A stretch of DNA of 64,000 bases, from contig ONYA01000016.1 of NCBI GenBank assembly GCA_900321965.1, positions 1 to 64,000 on the forward strand, written 5' to 3'. Origin of the DNA: an uncultured Prevotellaceae bacterium. GTDB taxonomy: Bacteria > Bacteroidota > Bacteroidia > Bacteroidales > Bacteroidaceae. Below the pieces are notes generated by a model that saw nothing but the letters and a program-made list of their open reading frames with translations, was not told the DNA's origin and did not search any database. A program made the position numbers and the translations under genes. Below, piece after piece: positions 15,991 through 24,972 of this stretch (the first letter of the stretch is position 1; every line of letters starts with the position of its first letter).

Positions 15991-16081
15991 AGGTAAAAGG
16001 TAAGAGGTAAAAGGTAAGAAGTAAAAGGCAAGAAGTAAGAGGTAAAAGGCAGGAAGTAAGAGGTAAAAGGCAAGAGGTGAG
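15991..16081. repeat. 13-unit 7-bp tandem tract (AGGTAAA type)
   Basis: Thirteen consecutive 7-bp units (AGGTAAA, AGGTAAG, AAGTAAG, AGGCAAG and similar) fill the space between two converging terminators. It is the longest intergenic tract of this kind in the window. Confidence 0.8.
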
Positions 16082-16092
16082 TGGGGTAGGAT

Positions 16093-16127
16093 ATAAAAAA
16101 AACCGCCGGACTCTCGTCCAGCGGCTT
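16093..16127 (-). terminator. Terminator of the small lipoprotein gene
   Basis: On the minus strand GCCGCTGGAC / GTCCGGCGG pairs around GAGA with one mismatch, followed by eight T. Confidence 0.75.
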
Positions 16128-16149
16128 TCTTTCTTTTGTTCGCTTCTGA

Positions 16150-16329
16150 TTACTCAGCAACTGTAGAGTCAGCAACAACGCTGTCAGCAACAACTGAATC
16201 CTCAACGACGCTGTCAACAACCTCCTCGATAGAGTCAGTGTCAACGGGAGCAGCCTGCTCGGTCTTGTTACCACATGCAGCGAATGAAACAGCTACAACA
16301 GCAGCGAATGCAAAAACTAATTTCTTCAT
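16150..16329 (-). CDS. Small acidic lipoprotein
   Basis: A 59-residue ORF on the minus strand starts MKKLVFAFAAVVAVSFAACG with a clear lipobox ending at C19. It continues as an acidic repetitive tail (DSVVEDSVVADSVVADSTVAE). It has its own -7 box (16380-16388) and terminator. The opposite strand also looks open, but as a Ser/Thr repeat that is the mirror of this gene. Small abundant lipoproteins of this kind are common in Prevotella; the function is unknown. Confidence 0.75.
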   Translation of the reverse strand: MKKLVFAFAAVVAVSFAACGNKTEQAAPVDTDSIEEVVDSVVEDSVVADSVVADSTVAE

Positions 16330-16379
16330 TTTTCTAAGCTTTTAAATCTGTAAAACAATCATTTGTTTATTAAAACGAT

Positions 16380-16388
16380 GCAAAGGTA
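16380..16388 (-). promoter_or_regulatory. -7 box of the small lipoprotein gene
   Basis: The minus strand reads TACCTTTGC, 50 bp before the ATG at 16329. Confidence 0.65.
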
Positions 16389-16556
16389 GGCATTTTTTCA
16401 ATACGACGTATCGATTTTTTTGTTTTTTTTTAGGTCTGTTTTGTAACTTTTTAGCAAAGGATTGAAAATCAAATACTTACGAAAAGTTAAAAAATGTAAT
16501 AAAATGGCGTTACGACGATTTTTTGTAAAAAAGGCCTAATTTTGAGAAAATAATAG

Positions 16557-16564
16557 TACCTTTG
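16557..16564 (+). promoter_or_regulatory. -7 box of mtaB
   Basis: TACCTTTG lies 41 bp before the ATG at 16606. The stretch 16389-16556 is AT-rich with no gene. Confidence 0.6.
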
Positions 16565-16605
16565 TGCACGAAAACAAATACACCTTATTATATATATAAA
16601 TATAG

Positions 16606-17979
16606 ATGATAGACTCCTCGGCCTTTCAAGGCAAGAAAGCAAAATATTTCACCTTAGGGTGCAAATTGAACTTCTCTGAGACATCGACCTTCGCCAAGAT
16701 GCTTCAGCAGTTGGGCGTCGTGACGGTGGAGCGTGGCGAGCAGGCCGACATCTGCCTGATCAACACCTGCTCGGTGACCGACGTTGCCGACCACAAATGC
16801 CGTCAGGCCATCCACCGGCTGGTGCGCGAGAATCCAGGCGCTCTTGTGGTTGTCACGGGGTGCTATGCCCAACTGTCGGCAGAAGCTGTCGGCAACATCG
16901 AGGGCGTCGACCTGGTTCTCGGCTCTGACGAGAAAGCGCGGCTGGTGCAGTATCTGTCAGAGGCTTTTGTGGCCCATGACTCCTATGAGTCCTATGAGAC
17001 CCATTTGTCCCATTTGTCCCATCCTCCTATCTTCCGCCAGAAGACGAAGGACATCCGCTCGTTTGCTCCCAGCTGTTCGCGCGGCAACCGCACCCGCTAC
17101 TTTCTGAAGGTGCAGGACGGTTGCGACTACTTCTGCACCTATTGCACCATTCCCTATGCCCGAGGGTTCAGCCGCAACCCCTCGATAGCGTCGTTAGTGG
17201 AACAGGCGCGCGAGGCCGGTGCCGAAGGGGGCAAGGAGATTGTGCTGACGGGTGTGAACATCGGCGACTTCGGCAAGACGACGGGCGAGCGGTTCATTGA
17301 CTTAGTAAAAGCCCTCGATGACGTTGAGGAGATTCAGCGCTACCGCATCAGTTCGTTAGAGCCCGACCTGCTGTCAGACGAGCTGATAGCCTACTGTGCC
17401 CAGAGCCGCGCCTTCATGCCCCACTTCCATATCCCCCTGCAGAGCGGCAGTGACACCGTCCTGCGACTGATGCACCGCCACTACGACCGCCAGCTTTTTG
17501 CTGACAAGATCCACAGGGTTAAGACGCTGATGCCCGACGCCTTCATCGGGGTCGACGTGATGGTGGGCTGTCGCGGTGAGACGCCCGAGTGTTTCGAAGA
17601 AACCTACGAGTTCCTCAATGGACTCGACGTCACACAGCTACACGTCTTCCCTTATAGCGAACGGCCGGGCACGCAGGCGCTGAAGATTGACTACACGGTC
17701 AGCGAGAAGGATAAGAAACAGCGCAGTCGTCGGCTCCTCGAATTGTCAGATGAGAAGACGGAGGCTTTTTACGCCCGCCATATCGGGCAGCAGGCTGAGG
17801 TGCTCTTCGAGAAAGCCACACGCGGCAAGGCGATGCACGGGTTCACCCGTAACTATGTCCGCGTGGAACTGTCGGCCAGCGAAGCACGCCCGGAGTTGGA
17901 CAACCAGTTGGTGACTGTGACGCTGGGCGGTTTCAATCATGATAAATCGGCATTGAAGATAGAAGGATGGAAAAAGTAG
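16606..17979 (+). CDS. mtaB: tRNA t6A37 methylthiotransferase MtaB
   Basis: This 457-residue radical-SAM methylthiotransferase has an N-terminal MTTase domain with three cysteines (TLGCKLN, NTCSVTD, TGCYAQ). The radical-SAM cluster motif is CDYFCTYCTIPYARG, and a C-terminal TRAM domain follows. It thiomethylates t6A at position 37 of ANN-decoding tRNAs. Residues about 126-142 (HDSYESYETHLSHLSHPP) are an in-frame 9-bp repeat insertion between the two domains. Its stop overlaps the following GT2 gene by 13 bp. Confidence 0.92.
   Translation: MIDSSAFQGKKAKYFTLGCKLNFSETSTFAKMLQQLGVVTVERGEQADICLINTCSVTDVADHKCRQAIHRLVRENPGALVVVTGCYAQLSAEAVGNIEGVDLVLGSDEKARLVQYLSEAFVAHDSYESYETHLSHLSHPPIFRQKTKDIRSFAPSCSRGNRTRYFLKVQDGCDYFCTYCTIPYARGFSRNPSIASLVEQAREAGAEGGKEIVLTGVNIGDFGKTTGERFIDLVKALDDVEEIQRYRISSLEPDLLSDELIAYCAQSRAFMPHFHIPLQSGSDTVLRLMHRHYDRQLFADKIHRVKTLMPDAFIGVDVMVGCRGETPECFEETYEFLNGLDVTQLHVFPYSERPGTQALKIDYTVSEKDKKQRSRRLLELSDEKTEAFYARHIGQQAEVLFEKATRGKAMHGFTRNYVRVELSASEARPELDNQLVTVTLGGFNHDKSALKIEGWKK
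16980..17024. repeat. In-frame 9-bp repeats in mtaB
   Basis: TCCTATGAG occurs twice in tandem, then CCCATTTGT twice plus a partial copy. They encode a SYESYE / HLSHLSH linker that is not part of the MtaB core. Confidence 0.65.
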
Positions 17980-18989
17980 CAATTGTCATACTTAACTGGA
18001 ATGGGGCCAAGATGCTCCGCCAATATCTGCCCGGCGTACTGCGCTATTCGTGCGACGAGGCGACGGTCTATGTGGCCGACAATGCGTCGACGGACGATTC
18101 GCTCGACCTGTTGCGCAGCGAGTTTCCCGAAGTGAAGCTCATTGTATTCGACAAGAACTGGGGCTTTGCCGACGGCTATAACAAGGCACTCCGTCAGATT
18201 GACGCCGAGTACTACCTGCTGCTAAACTCCGACATCGAGGTGACCCATCACTGGCTGACGCCGCTCATTGAACTGATGGACGCCCATCAGGACATTGCCG
18301 CCTGCCAGCCGAAGCTCCTCTCCATCTTCGACCGCGACCGGTTTGAGTATGCCGGAGCGAGTGGGGGATACCTCGACCGCTACGGATACCCGTTTTGTAG
18401 GGGACGTATCTTCGAAACCGTTGAGCGCGACAACGGACAGTATGACTACCAGGCCGATGTGTTGTGGGCAACAGGCGCGGCGCTGATGGTGCGCGCTGTA
18501 GACTATTGGGCCGTTGGTGGACTCGACGGACGCTTCTTCGCCCATAACGAAGAAATCGACCTCTGCTGGCGGCTGCGCATACGGGGACGGCGCATCGTCT
18601 GCCTGCCGGAGTCGCAGGTGTATCACGTCGGGGGAGGTACGCTCCCGAAGTCGAACCCGATGAAAACCTTCCTCAACTTCCGCAATAACCTGACGATGCT
18701 CTACAAGTGTCTGCCAGACGGCGAGCTCCAACACGTGATGCGCTGGCGCTGGGCACTCGACTACTTAGCCGCATGGGAGATGCTGATCCTGAAGCGCAAC
18801 TGGGGCGACTTCTGCGCCGTCTACCGGGCTCGCCGCGCTTTCCGCCGCTGGCGTCACGACTTCGATGCCGACCGCCGTCAGATACAGGACAGCCGCGTAG
18901 AAAAAGAAATACCAGAGCAGCGCCGATTCTCGTTGCTCTGGCAGTATTACGTCAAGGGGCGGAAGTACTTCAGTACTTTACCTGAATAG
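17967..18989 (+). CDS. Glycosyltransferase family 2 protein
   Basis: This 340-residue GT-A enzyme (rhamnosyltransferase-like group) begins VAIVILNWNGAKML. It has the metal-binding LLLNSDIEV (DxD-like) block near 75-85 and a later FAHNEEIDLCWRLRIRGRRI acceptor segment. It overlaps mtaB and is probably co-transcribed. Its 3' end overlaps the converging DUF4861 gene by 20 bp. Confidence 0.85.
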   Translation: MEKVAIVILNWNGAKMLRQYLPGVLRYSCDEATVYVADNASTDDSLDLLRSEFPEVKLIVFDKNWGFADGYNKALRQIDAEYYLLLNSDIEVTHHWLTPLIELMDAHQDIAACQPKLLSIFDRDRFEYAGASGGYLDRYGYPFCRGRIFETVERDNGQYDYQADVLWATGAALMVRAVDYWAVGGLDGRFFAHNEEIDLCWRLRIRGRRIVCLPESQVYHVGGGTLPKSNPMKTFLNFRNNLTMLYKCLPDGELQHVMRWRWALDYLAAWEMLILKRNWGDFCAVYRARRAFRRWRHDFDADRRQIQDSRVEKEIPEQRRFSLLWQYYVKGRKYFSTLPE

Positions 18990-20253
18990 GCTGCTCCACC
19001 TCGCGTTTCCATTCCTTCAAGAAGGCAAACCACTCCTGGGCGGAGTGATAGCCAAACTCCTCGTGGACTGAGGTGTAGATAACCTTGTAGTTCAGATGGG
19101 TAGCGTCGGTCTTGACTACGAAGGCGTAGTTGTCCTTGTTCGCTGGTTCCTCGCTGACAATATGCTTCTGAGGAATACAGATGCCCAGACCCACTGTCTC
19201 GCGGCTCCACTTCACGGTATCTGTCGACGGATAGTCTGTTCCCCAGCAGGCACGCAGGCCCTTCTTGTCGCTGAACTCCTCAGAACCTTTGACGTTGATG
19301 ATGCCCGTTGAAAAGCGGTAGTCTTTGACGTCTTTGTTAAAGAAGACGTCAACATCCGTATCGCGATGACCCGCATACTGGGTGTAGCGGATGGTCATGT
19401 TGAGTGTTGAGTGTTTAGTGTTGAGTGTTGAGTGTTTAGTGTTTAGTGTTGAGTGTTGAGTGTTGAGTGTTGAGTGTTGAGTGTTGAGGGGTGCCTGCCA
19501 GCCGCGGTCGACGAGTTCGACGATGGTGCGGAGGGGACCGTAGCTGATGATACGCTGAGTGCGCGAACGGACAGGATCTATCATCGTCGGCTCTTTGCCG
19601 TCCCAACCGCGGAAGGCACCTAAGCCGAAGGTGTTGCCCACCCACAGCACGTCGTCGCCGTAGCCTTCCTTCTTCTGTTCGGCTGACGTATAGAACTGCG
19701 TCTCCTGCAACTCTAAACGCTTCTTGAACTTGCCGTAAAGGTCCAGCGTCTGGCGCTTGTCGAAGTAGATGCGGATGCCGTTCAGCTCGCTCTCGAAGTC
19801 AACGCCGTGATGGTGCTGCAGGTTGTAGGAGTTGGCACAGTCGCCGCGCGCCGTGATGCTCTCAATGAAATTATTGTGGCGGTTCTTCTCCTTCACCTTG
19901 TCGTTGCGCATCAGCATCTCGGCATAGACACGGGCAGGGTAGGGACGGGGCTCGCCCTCATGCAGCAGCTGGACGGTGTAGCGTTTAGTCTCTTTCTTGT
20001 CGAGGGCGGCTAAGAAGCACAGCTCGTCGAACTGGTCGTCCTGGTCAAGGTCGTCTAACTGGCAGGGAATCTCCTGCCCCTCGCAAGTGACAATCGCAGA
20101 GCGCACGTCGCCGTAGGGCTGTAATGAGATGACTACAGGCTGGTCAGTACGTACCTGCTTCATCGGGTTGCTCACGCTGACTTGGATGGTCTCTTGTGCC
20201 GTTGCGGCAGCACTTATCAGGGCAAAGAGGCCCCACAAAATAGTTCGTTTCAT
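18970..20253 (-). CDS. Secreted DUF4861 protein with in-frame heptad repeats
   Basis: This 427-residue protein has a signal peptide (MKRTILWGLFALISAAATAQ) and the DUF4861 fold, a family often found with polysaccharide-degrading genes. Residues about 257-285 are LNTQHST/LNTKHST copies encoded by a 12-unit 7-bp tandem tract that interrupts the domain between APL and MTIRYTQYAGH. The unit length is not a multiple of three, so loss or gain of one unit would shift the frame. A paralogue lies at 36897-38072. The substrate is unknown. Confidence 0.8.
   Translation of the reverse strand: MKRTILWGLFALISAAATAQETIQVSVSNPMKQVRTDQPVVISLQPYGDVRSAIVTCEGQEIPCQLDDLDQDDQFDELCFLAALDKKETKRYTVQLLHEGEPRPYPARVYAEMLMRNDKVKEKNRHNNFIESITARGDCANSYNLQHHHGVDFESELNGIRIYFDKRQTLDLYGKFKKRLELQETQFYTSAEQKKEGYGDDVLWVGNTFGLGAFRGWDGKEPTMIDPVRSRTQRIISYGPLRTIVELVDRGWQAPLNTQHSTLNTQHSTLNTKHSTLNTKHSTLNMTIRYTQYAGHRDTDVDVFFNKDVKDYRFSTGIINVKGSEEFSDKKGLRACWGTDYPSTDTVKWSRETVGLGICIPQKHIVSEEPANKDNYAFVVKTDATHLNYKVIYTSVHEEFGYHSAQEWFAFLKEWKREVEQPIQVKY
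19401..19484. repeat. Twelve 7-bp units inside a coding sequence
   Basis: TGAGTGT (9 copies) and TTAGTGT (3 copies) run head to tail without interruption. On the coding strand they read ACACTCA/ACACTAA and stay open in the used frame, giving LNTQHST-type heptapeptides. Confidence 0.9.
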
Positions 20254-20277
20254 ATCTTTTTGATTGTTTAGTAGTAC

Positions 20278-20286
20278 GCAAAAGTA
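20278..20286 (-). promoter_or_regulatory. -7 box of the DUF4861 gene
   Basis: The minus strand reads TACTTTTGC, 24 bp before the ATG at 20253. Confidence 0.6.
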
Positions 20287-20349
20287 ATGATTTTCAAAGA
20301 ATTTTTTATCTTTTTTAGGTTAAAATTTGGATTTTAAAATATTATTTAG

Positions 20350-20358
20350 TAATTTTGC
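20350..20358 (+). promoter_or_regulatory. -7 box of the gldB-like gene
   Basis: TAATTTTGC lies 39 bp before the ATG at 20398. Confidence 0.6.
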
Positions 20359-20397
20359 AGCTGAATTTAAACAAAATTCACTGAAAAAGGCTGAAAG

Positions 20398-21201
20398 ATG
20401 CGAAAGATATATGTTCTGTTCACGACTGTGATGCTGGCTTGTATTGGCTGTCAGTGGCATCTCAGCTCTTCTGGCAACGAGTCGGAAGAAGACATAGCCG
20501 TGGAACGGTATGATCTCATCGAAAGTCTTTATCTGACTACTGGCGACTACTCAGCACTTCAGCAGATGAGCACCGAGTACCCTCAGCAGACACGTACGCT
20601 GATTGAAGACGTGCTGAGAATAGGGCGTGTCGACGACCCGGAAATCAATGTCAGATTCCTGAGTTTCTATCAGGACAGCACTCTGCAGACACTTATCGCC
20701 TCTGCCGAACAGGAATATGCCAATATGGACGATATCAATCAGAGTCTGACCGACGCTTTCAAGCACCTGAAGGAATTGCTTCCGGGAATCACCATTCCAA
20801 CCTTCTATGCCCAGATTGGTTCACTTGACCAGAGCATTATCGTAGGCAACGGTCTGCTCGGTATCTCGCTCGATAAGTATCTGGGCAGTAACTATCCCCT
20901 CTATCTTCGTGAGGATTATGGCTACACCGAGCACCAGCGGAAGGTGATGACCCGTCAGTATATTGTGCCAGACTGTGTTGGCTTCTATCTGCTGAGCCTC
21001 TATCCGATGCCCAACCGTACAATGAACCAGGTTGAGCGCGATACACATGTAGGCAAGGTGCAGTGGGTTGTCAACAAGGTAATGAAGCGTACGGTATTCA
21101 ATACGCTCTACACCCGTAGTGTCGGCCACTATATGAAGTCGAATCCCAATGTAACCGTCGAGCAATTGCTTCTGAACGACAATTACACTGAGATTCGATA
21201 A
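20398..21201 (+). CDS. GldB-like lipoprotein
   Basis: This 267-residue lipoprotein has a cysteine near residue 14 or 17 (MLACIGCQ). The middle matches the GldB family: the RYDLIESLY start, GLLGISLDKYLGSNYPLY, then a C-terminal helical part. In Flavobacterium GldB belongs to the gliding/T9SS apparatus. Bacteroidales homologues occur without gliding, so the role here is uncertain. Confidence 0.7.
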   Translation: MRKIYVLFTTVMLACIGCQWHLSSSGNESEEDIAVERYDLIESLYLTTGDYSALQQMSTEYPQQTRTLIEDVLRIGRVDDPEINVRFLSFYQDSTLQTLIASAEQEYANMDDINQSLTDAFKHLKELLPGITIPTFYAQIGSLDQSIIVGNGLLGISLDKYLGSNYPLYLREDYGYTEHQRKVMTRQYIVPDCVGFYLLSLYPMPNRTMNQVERDTHVGKVQWVVNKVMKRTVFNTLYTRSVGHYMKSNPNVTVEQLLLNDNYTEIR

Positions 21202-21206
21202 TAAGC

Positions 21207-22445
21207 TTATTCGATTTTCATCAGTTCGTACATGAACTCCTGAAGCTTCAGCAGACCATAGCTGCCGCTGACGCATGATACCTCGTCGTACTGCTGCACG
21301 TCGTCAGGCTCGATATTGCGATGCCAGATGATGAAGGGTACGGGCTGGCCGACGTGGATGCGCATCTCTACGGGGGTCAGATGGTCGGGGAGTACAGCAA
21401 TGCAGACGGGCTCGTCCCACGTGCATATCTCTTTATATATAGGAGCGATGAGGCGCTGGTCGAGGTATTCAATGGTCTTGAGCTTCAGTTCGAGGTCGCC
21501 GTCGTGGCCGGCTTCGTCGCTGGCTTCAACGTGAACGAAGACGAAGTCGTCGTTACGAAGGGCATCGATGGCGGCCTGTGCCTTACCTTCGTAGTTAGTG
21601 TCGGCAAGGCCTGTGGCACCTTCTACCTCGACAATCTTCAGACCGGCGTAGTGGCCGATGCCGCGGATAAGGTCGACGGCGGAGATGACGGTGCCGCTCT
21701 TGACTTGGGGGTACTGCTCCTGTAGGGTCTGCATGGAGGGACGGTAGCCGCCGCTCCAGGGCCAGATGCTGTTGGCTTGGCGCTCGCCGCGGGCGGCTTT
21801 GGCCTGGTTGTAGGGATGCTTAGCCAGCAGTTCCTGCGACTTCAGAATCAGGTCGTTTATCAGGTCGGCAGTTTCTTGTGCTGTCATACGGCCCGGCTCA
21901 ACGGGAGCGTTCTCCTTAGCCTTTACCAGGAGTGGGCGCCATAGTTCGTTAGGATGGTCGTGGGGTGGGGCACAGACGATGTGCTTGCTGCCGCCTTTGA
22001 TAACCAGCAGGTGACGGTATTGAATACCCGTGATGAAGTGGACGCGCTCGTTGCCCAAGTTCTCGTCAAGATACTTGATCAGCACGTCGCCGTCGTTGGT
22101 CTGCAGGTTACCGCCGTTGTGGGTGATGATCTTACCGTCCTCAAGCGTGATGATGTTACAGCGGATGGCGAAGTCGTCGTCGGCCATTTCGTAGCCGATG
22201 GAGGCGGCTTCCAAGGGTCCGCGGCCTTCATAGACTTTATTGAGGTCGTAGCCGAGGATGGCGGTGTTGGCAACTTCTGAACCAGGAGGGAATCCTTCGG
22301 GCACCGTCACCAAGCGACCGCAGCGGCCTTCCTTGGCCAACTGGTCCATCATGGGCTTATGGGCGTATTGCAGCAAGGTCTTCCCACCGAGTCGTTCCAC
22401 TGGCAGGTCGGCCATACCGTCGCCCAGAATGATGATATGTTTCAT
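21207..22445 (-). CDS. apgM: Cofactor-independent phosphoglycerate mutase family (ApgM), possible homoserine kinase
   Basis: This 412-residue alkaline-phosphatase-superfamily protein starts MKHIIILGDGMADLP (metal ligand D9). PGSEVANTAILGYD is the catalytic serine region, and EASDEAGHDGD and VLPDHLTPV provide further metal ligands. It follows thrA on the same strand. Bacteroidales often keep this gene in the threonine operon, where it has been proposed to act as the missing homoserine kinase. That role is more likely here than glycolysis, but sequence alone cannot decide. No thrC follows; the next gene converges. Confidence 0.82.
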   Translation of the reverse strand: MKHIIILGDGMADLPVERLGGKTLLQYAHKPMMDQLAKEGRCGRLVTVPEGFPPGSEVANTAILGYDLNKVYEGRGPLEAASIGYEMADDDFAIRCNIITLEDGKIITHNGGNLQTNDGDVLIKYLDENLGNERVHFITGIQYRHLLVIKGGSKHIVCAPPHDHPNELWRPLLVKAKENAPVEPGRMTAQETADLINDLILKSQELLAKHPYNQAKAARGERQANSIWPWSGGYRPSMQTLQEQYPQVKSGTVISAVDLIRGIGHYAGLKIVEVEGATGLADTNYEGKAQAAIDALRNDDFVFVHVEASDEAGHDGDLELKLKTIEYLDQRLIAPIYKEICTWDEPVCIAVLPDHLTPVEMRIHVGQPVPFIIWHRNIEPDDVQQYDEVSCVSGSYGLLKLQEFMYELMKIE

Positions 22446-22454
22446 AGGGGAGGG

Positions 22455-22487
22455 TGAAAAAGGGGCTGGACGGGGGAACCGTCCAGC
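22455..22487 (-). terminator. Hairpin with T-run between thrA and apgM
   Basis: GCTGGACGG (22465-22473) and CCGTCCAGC (22479-22487) form a perfect 9-bp stem with a 5-nt loop. On the minus strand CCC and five T follow. It lies in the 48-bp gap after thrA and could reduce read-through into apgM. Confidence 0.65.
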
Positions 22488-22493
22488 ACACTA

Positions 22494-24956
22494 TTAGATA
22501 TTTGCGATTGACATGATGTTGGCGAAGACACCGGCGGCCGTAACGGCGGCGCCAGCACCGTAGCCCTGGATGAGCATGGGGTACTCCTTGTAGCGCTCGG
22601 TGGTGAGTAGCACGATGTTGTTGGAACCCTCAAGCGGATAGAACGGGTGCGTTGACGGCACCTCCTTCAGGGCGACGCTGGTCTTGAACGACGATGGGTT
22701 CTGCTCGTCGGCTTCCATCGTAGCGACGAAACGCCAGCGCTTGCCTTCGGCCTCGAGTACCTTGCGGCGAGCCTCGAAGTCGGCATCCAGCTCCGGCAGA
22801 CGACGCCAGAAGTCGTCGAGACTGCCCTCGAAGTAGTCATTGGGCACGAACAGATGCTTCTCGACGTCGTCCTGCTCCACCTTGTAGCCTGCCTCGCGGG
22901 TGAGGATGACCAGCTTGCGGATGACGTCGGTGCCGCTGAGGTCGATGCGCGGGTCAGGCTCAGAGTAGCGCTGCTCCTTGGCGCGGCGTACGGTCTCAGA
23001 GAAGGGCACGTCGGCAGCAATCTCGTTGAAGATGAAGTTCAGCGTACCGCTGAGAATAGCCTCAATCTTCAGAATCTTATCGCCCGAGTTGCACAGGTCG
23101 TTAATGGTGCCGATGATGGGCAGACCAGCGCCTACGTTCGTCTCGTAGCGGAACCAGACGCCGCGGTCGCGAGCTGTCTGCTTCAGCTTCAGGTAGCTGT
23201 CGTAGTCGCTTGAAGCAGCAATCTTGTTGGCGGCGACGACGCTGATGTTATGTTCTAAGAATGTCTGGTAGAGCTGTGCTATCTGACGGCTGGCCGTACA
23301 GTCGACAAAGACGCTGTTGAAGATGTTCATCTTCACGATTTCGTCGCGCATGTGCTCCGTGTTGGCAGGATAGCCTGCACGCAGGATCTTCTCGTAGTTG
23401 TCGAGGTCGATACCGTCGCGGTCGAGCACGAAGTTGTCTACATCGCTGATGCCGACAACGTTCAGCTTCAGGCGGCGCGACTGCATGAGGAACTGCTGCT
23501 GTGTACGGATCTGTTCGAGTAGCATACCGCCCACAGTACCGATGCCGCAGATGAAGAGGTTGAGCACCTTGTATTCTGACAGGAAGAACGAGTCGTGGAG
23601 CACGTTGAGCGACTTGCGCAGGAAACGGCCGTCGACGACGAACGAGATGTTCGTCTCAGAAGCACCCTGTGCGCAGGCAATGACCGAGATACCAGAGCGT
23701 CCCAGTGTGCCGAAAAGCTTTCCAGCGATGCCCGGCGTGTGCTTCATGTTCTCGCCCACGATGGCGATAGTTGCCAGTCCGCTCTCTGCCTGCATAGGGA
23801 ACATGGCGCCCGTCTCAATCTCCTTGGCAAACTCCTCGTTGAGTACCTCGACGGCAGCGTTGGCATCCTCGTCGCGCACACCGATAGAGGTGGAGTTCTC
23901 TGACGATGCCTGGCTGACCATGAAGACAGAGATGCCGCGGTCGGCCAGCGTGGTGAAGATACGGCGGTTGACGCCGATGACACCCACCATCGAGAGTCCG
24001 GTGACGGTAATCAGCGTGGTACCCTTGATGCTGGAGATGCCCTTGATGGGCTTCATGTCGTCGTCGATCTTGTCCTTGATGAGGGTTCCCGGGTGTTCGG
24101 GGTTGAAGGTGTTCTTTACCTTAATAGGTATATTCTTGATGCAGACGGGATAGATGGTCGGCGGGTAGATGACCTTTGCGCCGAAGTTGCAAAGCTCCAT
24201 CGCCTCTACATACGATAGTTCGTTGATGGTGTAAGCCGACTTGATGACCTTCGGGTCAGCGGTCATGAAGCCGTCGACGTCAGTCCAGATCTCAAGTACC
24301 TCGGCATCCATAGCAGCAGCAATGATGGCTGCCGTGTAGTCGGAGCCACCGCGGCCCAGGTTGGTGGTCTCGTGGCTGTCGCGGTCGCGGGCAATGAAGC
24401 CCGGAACTACGGCGATGGTCTTGTCGCTCAGGTTCTTGAACGACTCTTTCACCAGCTGGTTGGTCAGTTCCGTGTCGAGCACGTGTTTACCCTGCTTATT
24501 CTCTGTACGGATGAAGTCGCGGGAGTTCATGCGCACGCCGTTCTTGAACATAGCAGAGACGATGTGCGAACTGAGGCGCTCACCATAGCTGATAATGGTG
24601 TCTTGCGTCTTTGCACTCAGGTCGTGAATCAGGTACACGCCGTAGTAGATGCTCCTCAACTGGTCGAAGAGCTGGTCTACATTATTGAATAAGTCTATGC
24701 GTTTTTTGTCGTCCTGAATGATGGCATCGATCATCTGGTGATGACGTGTGACCATTGCCTCGAATTCCTCGCGGTAATGGCTGTCGCCGTTCTTGGCCAT
24801 TTCCGACGTGGCAATCAGCTTGTCGGTGATGCCGCTCAGGGCGCTAACTACAACTACGACAGGCCCCCGTCCGGCTTCTGCCTCTACAATTTGCTTTAAG
24901 CTCAAAATGCTCTTCACGGAACCTACGGACGTTCCGCCAAATTTCATTACTTTCAT
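22494..24956 (-). CDS. thrA: Bifunctional aspartokinase / homoserine dehydrogenase ThrA
   Basis: This 820-residue fusion has an N-terminal aspartokinase (KFGGTSVG at 5-12, then GRGGSDYTA), two regulatory ACT domains (about 310-460), and a homoserine dehydrogenase domain (LFICGIGTVGGMLLEQI NAD-binding loop near 465, ending with the GAGAAVTAAGV block). It commits aspartate to threonine and methionine. The ATG at 24956 starts exactly at the conserved MKVMKFGG; the upstream in-frame extension runs into the leader and promoter. Confidence 0.95.
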   Translation of the reverse strand: MKVMKFGGTSVGSVKSILSLKQIVEAEAGRGPVVVVVSALSGITDKLIATSEMAKNGDSHYREEFEAMVTRHHQMIDAIIQDDKKRIDLFNNVDQLFDQLRSIYYGVYLIHDLSAKTQDTIISYGERLSSHIVSAMFKNGVRMNSRDFIRTENKQGKHVLDTELTNQLVKESFKNLSDKTIAVVPGFIARDRDSHETTNLGRGGSDYTAAIIAAAMDAEVLEIWTDVDGFMTADPKVIKSAYTINELSYVEAMELCNFGAKVIYPPTIYPVCIKNIPIKVKNTFNPEHPGTLIKDKIDDDMKPIKGISSIKGTTLITVTGLSMVGVIGVNRRIFTTLADRGISVFMVSQASSENSTSIGVRDEDANAAVEVLNEEFAKEIETGAMFPMQAESGLATIAIVGENMKHTPGIAGKLFGTLGRSGISVIACAQGASETNISFVVDGRFLRKSLNVLHDSFFLSEYKVLNLFICGIGTVGGMLLEQIRTQQQFLMQSRRLKLNVVGISDVDNFVLDRDGIDLDNYEKILRAGYPANTEHMRDEIVKMNIFNSVFVDCTASRQIAQLYQTFLEHNISVVAANKIAASSDYDSYLKLKQTARDRGVWFRYETNVGAGLPIIGTINDLCNSGDKILKIEAILSGTLNFIFNEIAADVPFSETVRRAKEQRYSEPDPRIDLSGTDVIRKLVILTREAGYKVEQDDVEKHLFVPNDYFEGSLDDFWRRLPELDADFEARRKVLEAEGKRWRFVATMEADEQNPSSFKTSVALKEVPSTHPFYPLEGSNNIVLLTTERYKEYPMLIQGYGAGAAVTAAGVFANIMSIANI

Positions 24957-24972
24957 ATTTCTATGCAATTTA

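Noticed and set aside
15991..16081. Possible CRISPR array in the 7-bp repeat tract
   Set aside because: Units are contiguous with no spacers and far too short, and no cas gene is nearby.
16136..16345. Ser/Thr-rich plus-strand open frame
   Set aside because: It is the reverse complement of the small lipoprotein gene, which has a lipobox, promoter and terminator on the minus strand.
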